From NCBI GenBank assembly GCA_007844125.1, contig CM017558.1:49799831-49863830 (forward strand): a DNA stretch of 64,000 nt, given 5' to 3'. Position numbers and translations under genes: made by a program. Below are positions 37,479-48,810 of this stretch, piece after piece. The DNA comes from Sinonovacula constricta. Lineage: Eukaryota; Mollusca; Bivalvia; Cardiida; Solecurtidae. The notes under the pieces are model-generated. The model did not search any database. It was not told the origin of the DNA and saw nothing but the letters and a program-made list of their open reading frames with translations. How positions within the stretch are numbered: the stretch's first letter is position 1; every line of letters begins with the position of its first letter.

Positions 37479-38691
37479 GTTAAATAATTTAGTATTTTTA
37501 GATAGTACCAGTGTATTCATATAACACATGTGCTTATTTAAGTAAACCTATGTAAAGTCCTTTCTAAAAAAACATTGAATTAAAAATGTTATACTGAAGA
37601 AATACAACATACAGTGTATTTTGCATTATTACATTCCAATCGTCATAATGCACATGTTTCTTAATTTGAACACAATAAACATGTTTTATGTAGTATTTGG
37701 GTATGAAACATTTTGTTATTGCTTGTGTCGAATCCCGCAAACTGTCCAAAATATAATAATTTCTTTTGACAAGACATAAAATGTTAAATATAATGGCACA
37801 AAAATGTGCTTTATTAAATTTTGATTAAAACCATACTTGTTAAATGTATTCAGTTCCCCCATTGTCACGCATGTTTATGTGAACAAATGAATTAGGCATT
37901 GATTTTCTACAAATAATTTACTTTCTTTACAAAGTAAATTTACTGAACAGAACTGTTAACCGTGTAATTAGTAATATATCCCCACAATAATTAGGTCAAA
38001 ATCATCATAAACTAATGGCAATAGCATCTCCGTGTATAGAAACGACATTAAATCCAGCGCGTACTTAAATACATGAATATGCAAATATGTAAATTAGCCA
38101 ATAATGATGACAGATTCATTATGAAAAGCAGAAATTGTTCACAATACGATACCTGTTAATAAATGAATAATTTGTGACAGGCTGTATATAATTAGACGAG
38201 ATAAGACATGTAAAACAAGCATGTTAATTGTATCCGGTGACAAAACATGCCGGCCTAATATTTCCGTCATTGACAACTTAATGATGTATCGACAATTTCA
38301 ACCAAAGTGGCAAGATAAATGAGCATGTTTTCATTAACAACAAGTTTGATGCAGTAAGTTGTTTATTGAATTACTCATTGCATTGTATATTGGGTAAAAA
38401 TCAATGATTGTATGTTGTTGATGATTTGACATTTAATATATTCACGAGATTGACATTTAGAGCTAACCCATTTAAGTACAAGTAGAAACTGACCAATAAT
38501 TCCTTATGCATGTCATGACTTAAAGTCAACTTTACCGTTTTGGTTACCAACAAAATGAGTTATTTTATGTAGACCAGATGGTAATGTCATCTTAAAAATG
38601 GAAAGATAATGTTCTTTGAAAATTCCAGACATGTGTCTTCATTCACGCCTAGGGTTTCGTTAACATGCTACGAGTTGATAAGGCTTGTGTA

Positions 38692-38754
38692 AATAGTGCA
38701 GATCAAGATCAGCCAACTTCCGCTGGGAGTAAACCGGCTAGAATCTGCACTATT
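38692..38754. repeat. 12-bp perfect inverted repeat
   Basis: AATAGTGCAGAT and its exact reverse complement, 39 bases apart. Confidence 0.75.
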
Positions 38755-40316
38755 AACCCATAGTCTCTAGCAATGCGCATGGTTAAAATTGCATGAAGTT
38801 ATTAAGAAGAAATTAACATTTTAATAGTGTTTATTAAGAGTAATTATATTTAACGATTTGAGCAGTTTCAGGTAATGAAAGTTTGTTAATTTGGACCAAA
38901 TGCGGTATCTGTTCAGAAATCATTAGTTTGAAAAATGTACTTTCTGTCTGGCCAAGTAAGTGATTTAAAACAACGTAATATCACTAAAAAGATTTTACAT
39001 AGCGTTTTTTGTTGTTGTTCTTAAACACATTTAAAAGAAGGTCTTTTAAATCGTCCTCGAAAAGTTAATAGATAATTGACCATTTTAGGTCTGATTTTAG
39101 TAAACATTACTACATGATGCTTTCTTTAAGTGCTTTCTGTTTTTTATTTTATGACTATTTTTTAGTTTCCATCATATCACGATTGCCGACACTGACAAAA
39201 CATGGAAAAAAATTATTCAAGCAAACAGAAATCATTTCCGGCAAAACTTAACATATGTTGACATCATTACTAATTTGCACGCAGGACAACGAAGATTTAT
39301 TTAAAGGTAAAACAATCATACAATGTGTTCTGTTGCTTGTGAGGTTGGGATTTCCCGGCATTTTTGCCGATACTGTGCAGCGACATTTCTATCATTATAG
39401 CACAGGGGCACTTATAAGGTGCCCGGGGACTGAACCCGGCCGGTCCATTATACTGACACCGACGAGTCAGGCGTAATAATGTCCCCTTAGCCCCGAGCTT
39501 GTGTGCATTTTTTATTGCAAACATATGCGGTCGTTTTTACTTGGCTTCGCACGCACATGTAATATAGTATCAAAACTTAATATTGTTTACAGTATATTAG
39601 AACATCATGCATGTAAATCTACATGTTAATGTATTTATGGGGTAAATAACACAATTAAACAAAATCTCAATCGATTTAGGTACAAAAAGACAGAACAAAA
39701 ACTACAGAAAAAGTAGAATTAATTATAATTAATTATGATTTATTATGATTATGTACCAATGTTATAGGTATATCGTAAAAACTCAATATTTACAACGGTA
39801 TTTATAAATGTTGTGAACTTTAATTATTAAAATAAAATAAGTCCACGATTACCGATTTTGCTTTTGCAGACAATATAAATAGCATTAACTATCAGGATAT
39901 TATAAGAGGCGAGAGCGGAAATGACGTATATCTGTCGACGCATGGGAAAATTTCACAGAGCGGAAATTAGAAGCTTTTACTGGAATTGCCTTAAGCACTA
40001 CTTCTCGTATAAATAACTAAATATTAAAAGCCAAACGTTTAGATAAAACGACTGCATATGAAAATATGTATATGAAAGAACTTTACAACAACAGCTAATG
40101 CAGTGTGTTTTAATTGACGAAATTTCTCTATGACGGAGAAATTTTCTTGCATAATGCATTACAAACCATTCTAATAAGTATATGCGAATAAAAGTTTTGT
40201 CAGTGCGATAAACATAGTCCCCAGTTGTTTTTTCTTTACAAAAATAGTTTTAAAAAATAAGGAACGCCTGTATGCTGGTTTTACGAAATGAACAAAAAGT
40301 AGTTCGAGGTACTTAC

Positions 40317-40350
40317 ATCTCTTCCTGGTGTATATTCCAGTGTCTCTGCC
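40317..40350 (-). CDS. Candidate first exon of the Gly-rich gene (5' UTR + AT)
   Basis: The minus-strand text GGAAGAGAT|GTAAGTACC is a strong 5' splice site. The exon's last two bases, AT (40318-40317), join the G at 31252 to make ATG. The downstream frame is then exactly that of the signal peptide and glycine-rich chain. A TATAAA lies about 60 bases upstream of the exon end, so the 5' UTR would be short; its start is approximate. The two halves are 9 kb apart and no transcript evidence is available, so this remains an inference. Confidence 0.5.
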
Positions 40351-40373
40351 GGTAGCTGTGGCGTTTGGTTACA

Positions 40374-40490
40374 TTTATAATCAACGTCGAGTCACTTGTC
40401 AACGTCGTCACGCAGCGTCAACGTTAATACCGCGCCTGTATATGCAACTCGTCTTTCGGCGTAACGTTAAAACGCTTTAAACGTTACGCC
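40374..40490 (-). promoter_or_regulatory. Candidate promoter of the Gly-rich gene
   Basis: Reading toward the candidate exon on the minus strand: an 11-bp perfect palindromic pair GGCGTAACGTT / AACGTTACGCC (40490-40458); three ACGTTGA motifs at 40424-40418, 40405-40399 and 40387-40381, spaced 19 and 18 bases; then TATAAA at 40379-40374. All share an ACGTT core. The regular spacing suggests one transcription factor or a phased array. Which factor is unknown. Confidence 0.45.
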
Positions 40491-42708
40491 ACCGTGACAA
40501 TAACATTTGACAAGCGGCACGTGTAACAGTAGGGACAGGGCTAGTTTTATTTTCTGTTTTATTGTCAGTGACGAAGATTGGGGCTAACACTTTAGGGTCA
40601 TCTTGCGTAACATAACTGACGTTGTCTGAATGTCCTATAATTTCCTGATTTATTTCTGATATTTTGTTGTCAGTTGAATAACTTATAACTTATACTCTTT
40701 CTGACTGGTTGAGAAGATCTATATTTTCCTCAATAATTAGTTTAAAACCCTCTGCCGTACAACAATTATGCTGATATGTTAAACATTATCAACTCACCAC
40801 AGAGGCAGATTGCAAGATTAATCTGTAAAGTTTATCTGAAGATATCAGCTCCCTGTTTCTAAACCACTATACCAATTTGTGTATATGTGCATACTATACA
40901 TTTCAATTTATATGTTCTATTACTAATTCGTATAAATGAACTGTTCACAAGTAAACTATTAAACTATTAAAGAATAAGTGGTCTTTAACAATGTTTGTTT
41001 ATTGGGTTTATCGTCCCACCAACAGTATTTCAGTTATCTGGAGACGGTGTCCACTTGAAGCAGATATAGTGCTGCCTTCACTGTGTATAGCATGCCGTGA
41101 ACACCTGGCATGATACCACACCCAGTCACATTATCCTGACACCGGGCCAACCAGTCGTGGAACTACCCTTATATTTGCTTGAGCGTTAGCAAGGGAGCTA
41201 TACCACTACCATTTTTAACGACTTTGGTATGTCGCGGCCCGGGATCGAACCCGGGGCCTCCCGTACCTGGAGCCGACGCCTTTAACAATGTTAAATGTTC
41301 ACATGTCACCATAATAAATACATGTAAATATTTACTTACTTTCCTACATTTCCTACATTTCCAATGCATTAAACTTTGTTATCAGCTGGTTTATTCCTCT
41401 TCGTCCCACAATTGTTAGCAATAGATATTTTATTATATTGACTTGTGACACATTTACAATTTAATTTGACACCAATAAAACATACATGTATATTAAAAAT
41501 TAAGTATGAACTATATATCAGGCGGCCCGATGGGCCTATAAGTCACATAGATGTAAGTATTAGAAATTATAAATGTTAATAATTAGAATTATGATATTCC
41601 TGGAAATGTACCTTTGTAAAGTGCTGATTTTCTCAACAAATAGAGAAAATATATTTCGCATTGTCTCAGATTACCTCTTTAATAATTTACGACGATAGTT
41701 AATTTGTATGTGTTCTTTTCAACTGTATCATTTGGACAAGATAGCACATTGAAGAGTTAGTTTTGAGATTTTTAGTCAATTAAACAAAGAAATACACATA
41801 ATTTACTACAATAAAACAAAGATTATTCAATAAAACAACTAGATCTTTCTCAATTAAACAAAAGGTTTAAACCTAGACAATTTCAGTCTATTAAACAAAT
41901 GTTTCAATAGGAATTAAAAGTAATTTCATTCCTTTTAACCAGTTATATAGTGTTAACAAATAAATGAGCATTAAGAATAAAACTAAGTCTGAATCTAATG
42001 TTAAATTTCAGATTTTTTTCTTAAAAGAAAACTACAACGTTTACTAGAAAATGAAAGGTTATTAAGCATAGTTTACAAAGAAACAAGCAGTTTACTATAC
42101 AATAAAACGTGATTTACTATTGGAAATTCTTTGAACATTTTCAACTGCTTGCCAAACTAGACAGACGTATGACACAAGAGTAGATACGGAGTGTACTCTC
42201 TCATTCATGGATTTTTTGTTCTTCGATTTAACACACCCGATTCCCACCTTGATTGTCCCAATTTATCTGAAGGTGTGACAGCTGGAAAAAATACCAAAAG
42301 TTCATGACTAGCTTATATTTAATGCTACAATTAACTGTATTGTTTCCAAAGTCGTTGTAATGTTTAATGATGTATTTTGTCTGTGATGTTTGGACTATGT
42401 TACTTATGGTAAATGGTGACTTCTGTCTGCAAACGTTTTTCGTCCTAAAAACACAAATTACCTAAAAAATTAAGCTTCGTTACACAGCCGTCTATCATCG
42501 TGGGCACGTTACTTCCTCCACAAGGGCTGCATATTCTGAACGTTATATGTAAATTTATGTATTTCATACGTGTTGTTGAATGCACACGTGTACGTTTTTT
42601 AATATGGCATTGTACGCTTAACACACAACGTGTAGTCTAAAACGTCTGACACAAACGATTTTATGTATTGATGTATTAATACCACACTGACAAGTATAAT
42701 TTCATTTT
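40491..42708. other. Intergenic, no gene seen
   Basis: Other than the SINE this is AT-rich with scattered AATTAAACAAA-type short repeats around 41780-41900. No gene seen. Confidence 0.5.
40983..41292 (-). mobile_element. SINE family A, 5'-truncated, with TSD
   Basis: Element 40996-41279 between perfect 13-bp duplications CTTTAACAATGTT. It keeps tail, body and box B (GGGATCGAACCC) but stops inside the tRNA-like head, before box A. The truncation lies exactly at the TSD, as in incomplete reverse transcription. The antisense frame starting MSVSKGAIPLPFLTTLVCRG is repeat-derived, not a gene. Confidence 0.92.
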
Positions 42709-43075
42709 ATAAGAATACATATGACAAAGTCCTATGAGCATTGCAGCATGTACACATATTTGAATAGGCACGAGACAATAGTATTCACATGCAAGCCAAA
42801 TGTAAATGTAAGAGCAAATCTGTAATGAATCATTTAATAAAAAGAGGAAACCCGACAGTTACCGCCTTGGAACGATCAGTCGGCAAAATGGACCGACTGG
42901 GGTGCTTAAACCGGTTTTACAGAGCTTTTACCTCGCACTTCCTGATGGGTTTCTTAAATGCAAGCAATGAAAAAAAACCCGATCCATTTGAACAAATGTC
43001 CAAGCGCTGACGTTTTGTTTGATAAGGTTTGACGAAAGTAGTGACGCCATAGAAAAATAATGCCCACATAGAGTT
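42709..43075 (+). repeat. Dispersed repeat R, copy 1
   Basis: Matches the reverse complement of 61683-62088 and 62334-62742. It carries an open frame whose core NPTVTALERSVGKMDRLGC is shared by all three copies, plus ACAAAGTCCTATGAGCATTG at the left and GACGAAAGTAGTGACG at the right. Whether the frame is translated is unknown. No tRNA-like head and no clear terminal repeats. Confidence 0.65.
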
Positions 43076-43694
43076 TAAAAGAGAGATGGGTAGTATTCGA
43101 TTAGAATTACTACACAAATTATGTTGATAATAAATGAAGTTAACGTTTTGAGTTGTCGGTGCAACAATTCGTATAAATAACGTAAAATTTCACGTATTTT
43201 GGGTACCTACATGTGAAAACAGGAATTGGGGCACGTGTGCATTTTTAAATGAATGACACGTATACGTTTAACATTCACACAATATAACATAATTTCAATG
43301 GAAATAAAACATTTGTTTAAAATTAAATATCAGAATACACCCCGTGCGGATTATTAAGGCAAAAGGCTTAATAATCTAATATAAACTTGATTATATATTT
43401 ACATCTGCAAACGTTTAGCCTTACATTTTGCTAACATATAACAAAGAGCAGTATAACAGTGCAACCTACAAGTGCAACCAAAGTTGAGTTCTATGTATAG
43501 ACACTGTGTATGCAGACTGTGTATTACAAACTGTTTGAATGTATAAAAATAAATCATTTCAAGCTGCATTTATCAGCAAAACAGACAAATGTGTTTATGC
43601 TAAGCAACTTCACAACTTAAAGCGCTGTCAGTAGCCAGCACTTTCTATCTTCAATTCCTATCTTCAAACCAAGATAAGTGTGCCAACTACAATA

Positions 43695-43908
43695 ACCGGG
43701 ACACTTGTTTACTACATAACTTTATTTTAATGTATTTGCGGCATGATGAGTTGCAAAAAAACAACAACAACAACAACGGGAACATATATACACTACATAT
43801 CTTTATTATAATGTATTTGCGGCATGATGAGTTGCAAATTACAACAACGGGGACACATATACACTACATATCTTCATAATAATGTATTTGCGGCATGGTA
43901 AGTTGTAA
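43695..43908. repeat. About 75-bp tandem repeat, three copies
   Basis: Units share AATGTATTTGCGGCATGATG and an ACAACAACGGG segment, and diverge slightly. The first unit boundary also carries an (ACA)n expansion. Confidence 0.85.
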
Positions 43909-45047
43909 GAGCTGATAATAAGTTATCTAAATTTGGGCTATTAGTTTATGTGGCGTGTAAATACGTGACTTTAAAGGCTCATACTTGAGAATAGCTTGCG
44001 GATGTTTATTTTTGTTTTCAGCGACAAGAAAAGACACTGAATAAATAACGACAATTTTACAATATCATATAACTGTTGGCGTGAAGTTTGTAAATAATTG
44101 TTTTATTTCCTGTTTAGTTAGCGTGAGAATGTTGAATACTAAATGTGAGACCATTCCTATGAAAACTTCAAAGCAACCTCGTTCTTCCGTAAACAGTGAT
44201 TAAGTTATTGATAAGATATAGTTATTAATACAAATTATGTCAAACATAATATGGGAGATTTAAAATAATCTTCCGTATACAGTGCAACATTTATTTCCTT
44301 CTTTGATTTCTGGAAGCCAGTAAGTTTGAAACAATTAAACAGTACCTTTATTTGATATGTTGTGAAACATAAGTGGACATAATGAACTTTTATTCAGGGG
44401 TAGGGGCCGGGGTCTATATAGGAGTATTTCACGATATATAATTGGATTGCGAATTTGACAAATTAATAAATGTTCGTGTTAACAACGGTAAAATTCTATT
44501 ATTGAAAACTATTTTTTATGGTGAATGCCAAATAAATTCACTATCTTTACTCCCACCAATAATGGGAATATGATAATTTTGTACACAGTAAAGAGATGAC
44601 AGATTTGAAACGCAGTGAAGGCATTTGTTATTACTTCTAATTACAGCTGCATATGGAATATGAAAATTATTATAGAGTGGGGTTATATAGAAATCTATAC
44701 AAAGAATTTAATTGCAAATTTGACAAAATTAAACAGGTTCCTGTTTACTGCCATTCTGTTGTTTAAGAACGTAACATAAATAGGTCTTCACTGCAAAATA
44801 CATTTAAAACTAAGCGCAATAAGCTGTTGTCACGATATTCAAATTATACATTCAGATGCACAGATACGTGTACAAATCGGATTTCCTAAAACATGTTTAT
44901 TGGTATCTGGTATTAATGCCTTTTAACTCGTACACGATTATAAGGCTTTCCTCTTAGCCAGCCTTGATGTTAGTTCTTTTAAAATTGCGTCGAAAATAAG
45001 TTCAGCAAGTCATTAAAGCGAATAAATAGACAAAAAGAATTGTAGAA

Positions 45048-45165
45048 TATATGACAAAGTCCTATGAGCATTGCAACATATACCAAACTCCGAAAAAGGC
45101 ACAGAACAATGGTATTTCACATGCAAGCCAAGCGAAAAGTAAGAACAAATTTGTGAGTCATTTTA
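45048..45165 (+). repeat. Dispersed repeat R, truncated copy 2
   Basis: ATGACAAAGTCCTATGAGCA through GAACAAATTTGTGAGTCATT, the left third of repeat R, then unrelated sequence. Confidence 0.7.
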
Positions 45166-45807
45166 AAGCCACCGATCAGCAGTTCTTCACTTCCGTGATT
45201 TAATCGAAAACGTTTCGCGTAATTCCGTCATTCTACATCCACCCACCCCATAGGACCTATCTTGTGGAAGAATACACGAAAGTCAAGTACTTAAAAAAAC
45301 AGTCATTTAGAAAAACAATTTATGAAACACAGCTCTTGAAAAGAGGTTCGCCTTTACATGTATTGTGGCGGTACACGTCAAAATCAATCAGAAATTTGTA
45401 ATATTTTGAGAACATGATTGTTTTTCCATTTTCACGTCGTAGAATGCTGTCCTACAAACGCAATGTTGTTTGTTTTGCCCGCGCTAATCATAACTGGCCT
45501 AGTGTCAAGACAAACTTGATGGGTACCATTTCAAATATTTGTATAATTTCAATAATTTGTATAAATGTTGTTTGTTCTAAAAGTTTATAGTTTTTCATCT
45601 TGTACATTTGCATGACGTTTGTACAGGTATTATCAGTTGTTTATTAAATATGCATGGTACGTGAGTACCAATGTAGTATTATATATGCATATCCATGACA
45701 TATTTATCTATACCATCTACGTGACTTGACATCTGTTACTTACATGGGTTTAAATATTTGTCAGAGATATTTTTATAACCTTCTACTTAACATCTCTAGT
45801 CACATTG

Positions 45808-45815
45808 TATATAAA
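45808..45815 (+). promoter_or_regulatory. TATA box of receptor gene 1
   Basis: TATATAAA lies 72 bases before the candidate start codon at 45880, giving a predicted 5' UTR of about 40 bases. Inferred from spacing. Confidence 0.4.
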
Positions 45816-45879
45816 TTTACGTACCTGACATTAGCTATGGGCTCTCAGCAAATCATTAATAAATCTTGGAAGTGAAAAC

Positions 45880-45883
45880 ATGG
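45880..45883 (+). CDS. Receptor gene 1, coding part of exon 1 (ATGG)
   Basis: GAAAACATGG followed at once by the donor GTGAGT (45884). Splicing to the acceptor TTTCCAG|AATCC (exon from 46443) joins ATG G + AA TCC AAC, a phase-1 intron of 559 bases that enters the receptor frame exactly (Met-Glu-Ser-Asn). The start context is good (A at -3, G at +4). This beats the intronic ATG at 46400, which would add 14 residues encoded by intron and polypyrimidine sequence. Confidence 0.6.
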
Positions 45884-46442
45884 GTGAGTAATTATTTAAT
45901 GATTTTCATATTTGTTGATGTCTTAATCTCCTTAAAATTGCAGTCTTTGACATTTAAATACATGGGCTAAAGAAAGAACAACGTTCCTTCCATTCCTGTA
46001 ACTATGGTTGCAGACAGTTCAGTTGTTCAGCTACCGTCGATAGAAGACTTACTATTTGATTTTGTTGTAGCACATGTACTAGAGGTGTAAATACTCGCCG
46101 CTATGGCGGGACGAGTTTTTGGATTGTGGTCATAGTGATAGAGTGAAGGTAATAATTACAGCATTACTTTGTTAAAGTGGAATATGAACGTGTTTTGTCT
46201 GTGGTGAAAGGGAAGTGAAAGATATAAGATAAAGAAGTAATAGTTGTAGCACGAGTAACAGTATTGGAAATACCAACGGAAGCGGTGGCCATCAAATAGG
46301 GTCATATGTCCTTGACATCAACGACATCGCTTCATTATAATTACATACATTGTCTTATAACCACTAATCCGATATTAGTAGTGTTGCAGTCATCCTATAT
46401 TGTTATCGTTATTTGTTATTCTGATATTTGTGTTGTTTCCAG

Positions 46443-47695
46443 AATCCAACGACGACAACACTACTATCTCCATTTCGTCCGATCTGGCCAGCGATGAAAA
46501 TAATCCTGCCTTGTCTCTGCCGACCCAGATAATTGCCGGATTCTTCATTAGCATTCTCATCCTTCTGGCAGTCAGCGGAAATGCTTTGACAATCATCTCG
46601 TTCCTCAGAGACAAGAAACTTAGCGCTGTCTATGACTTCTACATATTCAACCTTGCCGTCGCCGATTTCGTTGTCGCATTCATCAGCTTCCCTCTGTATG
46701 CAATCTACACGCTCAAAGGCACCACTTGGATTTTTGGTCGAACCTTTTGCAAGATTTGGGGCGTCATAGACTATACTTGTTGTCTTGAATCCGTACTTAT
46801 TATGGTTATATTAAGCGCTGATCGGCTCTTGCTTATTACATACGGACCATTCTACACAACCAAAGTTACAAAGAAGAAGGCTTACATCGTGTCAGCATGT
46901 TCCTGGCTATTTGCGTTTGTTGTGTACGGACCCAGTATAATTGGTTGGGATGCTTGGGTTGGACACAGTACCTTTTCGGATGTGAAATGTTCAGTAGAGT
47001 TTGCTTATAATTTCGAGTTCACAACAAGTACCGCCGTAATAGAGTTCGTGATACCTTTCGTGACTCTGGCGGTGTTAAATTTGTTGATATATGTGAAGAT
47101 TCGCGAAAAGATGACACGTCGATACTCTGTCAGTATTGTAGTAAGATCGTCAATCGCTGTTGAAAATTTACCTGAAAGTATGTCATCCGAGTCGATGGAA
47201 AACAGCACAAGGGAATGCAATGAAACCCGAGATGAAACTCGAAGAAATTCTGATCCTTTTAGTAAGGTTACTATAAATACAGCGGCCAGCAATAAGGAGC
47301 CGAACGCTAGCGAAAGCGCTGTAGGTGCCGAGATAAGAGATGCGCCGCAAGACACTAACAAAACCAACAAAATTGTTAGACTGGCAAATAAAAGAAAGTC
47401 ATCAATTTCTAACCGGCGAAAGGACTTGAAAGCAGCTCACTTTTTAGCAGTGCTGGTGCTTGTTTTCTTCGTTTGTTGGGCGCCTTATACCATTACGTCA
47501 ATTTTTGTTTCATTTTGTGGAGATTCCTGCGTTAATACTACTGTGTATGTTATGTTGTCATGGATTTTGTATGCAAGGGCGGCCATAAATCCGTTCCTGT
47601 ACGCCAAGCATAGTGCCAGGTATAGATACAATTTCAAGAAATATCTCAGCTGTCTAAAGGAACGTTTAACACATTCGGAATCCAATACAGATTGA
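46443..47695 (+). CDS. Histamine H3-like aminergic GPCR, paralog 1 (exon 2)
   Basis: A 418-residue rhodopsin-class receptor when joined to ATGG, in the plasma membrane. Seen directly: GN in TM1, LAVADF (Asp2.50), the TM3 Cys paired with the ECL2 Cys (VKCSVEF), Asp3.32 (codon 46769), ADRLLL in place of DRY, Glu5.46 (47042) in the TM5 stretch VIEFVIPF, CWAPYT in TM6 and NPFLY in TM7. Histamine H3/H4 receptors pair Asp3.32 with Glu5.46 to bind histamine. ECL2, TM5 and the Cys-x3-Cys of ECL3 also follow the H3 pattern, hence the call; the ligand is not proven. ICL3 is about 110 residues, polar and rich in Ser, Glu and Arg. Odd points: Arg at 7.45 (47576), Ala at 7.46 and Tyr at 7.43. N-terminal and ECL3 NxT sequons fit glycosylation. 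It is the most divergent of the three. Confidence 0.85.
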
Positions 47696-48003
47696 ATGTA
47701 TTATCATGGATTTTAAAGCTCGTAGCACGTTATACACGGAGATGCCATTAGGAAGAGGTCGTAAAGCGACTATTGAAACCTGATGCAAATTAGCTTGCTG
47801 TTATTTTAACAGTAATGTAATGTTTAGAAAACATGCTTTCCTTGTTTTTTTTATTCTTTTAGTATTTGAAGCATTACTCTTTTGCGTGAGATTTTTTTCA
47901 GACATTTTTGTGTGTTGTTGAGGTTGGTTTATTAAAAAGCAGGACTATCCTGCAAACACGGCCTGCTAACCTACAGTCTAGTGGTGTTTCGGGTTTAAAT
48001 TAA

Positions 48004-48044
48004 AATAAAACTCCACTCTCAAATACGACCTTTCCTGCAATAAA
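48004..48044 (+). other. Polyadenylation signals, receptor gene 1
   Basis: Two AATAAA hexamers, at 48004-48009 and 48039-48044, about 310-350 bases after the stop. Confidence 0.5.
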
Positions 48045-48365
48045 ACTGATGAATTAAAGTAGTTCGTGTTGCTAATAATGAAACATTTGTTGGTTTAATT
48101 CATTGAATTATCTGGTTTGTTACTTTCTTACCAAACGATAAGGAACAAATTTCCATTTATAAGCACAGGTATCGTAAAAGAAGTGTAAAATTTCCTTTTT
48201 ATTTCTATATTTGCAAATTTCTTTCTCATGCGATCCTTCAACCATTGTCTTAACATCACTTTTTTATCTTTTACAATGTCACAGACTGCTTGTGTATCTT
48301 TATACTATTATTTTAAGTTGTTCAGTATTTTTTCACAAATATAATGTGTTGAATATAAAATAAAT

Positions 48366-48417
48366 AATAATCTGTTGCATATCAGTCGATTGCTCTACCG
48401 ACTCCGCCAAAGCATGT
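48366..48417 (-). repeat. tRNA-like fragment (box A only)
   Basis: On the minus strand, TTGGCGGAGTCGGTAGAGCA resembles the 5' half of a tRNA. No T-arm follows, so it is a fragment. Confidence 0.3.
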
Positions 48418-48530
48418 GCATCCATGTCTTTTACGGCTTTATTATATGGTACAATGTTTTGACATACAGCTTTCAACATAGCTTTTGCTTCACCTTTAAT
48501 GCGTTATAACCTTTGTTTGTTTATCAATTA

Positions 48531-48810
48531 ATTTGCATTAAACTGTGGCCCTAGTAAGTCTATGCATTAAAGTGGGATCGAGAAGGTTAATTTGCATTAA
48601 AGTGGGAATCGAGTAGGTCGATTTGCATTAAAGTGGGGTAAGAGTAGGTCGATTTGTATTAATATGGGGCTCCAGTAAGTCGACTTGCATTAAAGTATGA
48701 CTAGAGAAGGTCTATTTGGGTTAACATGGGGCTCGAGTAGGTCAATTTGCATGAAAGTGGGGTTAGAGTAGGTCGATTTGCATTGAAGAAGGGGTTCAAG
48801 TAGGTCAATT
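48531..48810. repeat. About 30-36-bp tandem repeat, about nine copies
   Basis: Degenerate units of the type TTTGCATTAAAGTGGGGT...GAGTAGGTCGA. No coding frame is maintained. Confidence 0.85.

Larger units (their letters stand above)
31253..40316 (-). other. Inferred first intron of the Gly-rich gene
   Basis: Donor GTAAGTACC (40316 downward) and acceptor CTGTTACAG (ending 31253) would remove 9.06 kb holding a SINE (35162-35469), the (CT)n/(GT)n tract, a degenerate tRNA-like sequence and otherwise AT-rich sequence. Frames within (for example 32605-32919 minus, 39297-39524 minus) have no recognisable domain. A perfect 12-bp hairpin sits at 38692-38703 / 38743-38754. Confidence 0.45.
43076..45807. 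other. Intergenic upstream of the receptor cluster
   Basis: Contains the 75-bp tandem repeat and a truncated R repeat. A loose duplication lies around 44413-44475 and 44682-44740 (ATTGCGAATTTGACAAATTA / ATTGCAAATTTGACAAAATT). No coding frame seen. Confidence 0.5.

Noticed and set aside
46400..46442. ATG at 46400 as the start of receptor 1
   Set aside because: It lies in the polypyrimidine/intron region before a clear acceptor, and a better start (45880) splices in frame.
48531..48810. Regular repeats considered as a CRISPR array
   Set aside because: Degenerate head-to-tail repeats without distinct spacers, in a eukaryotic genome.
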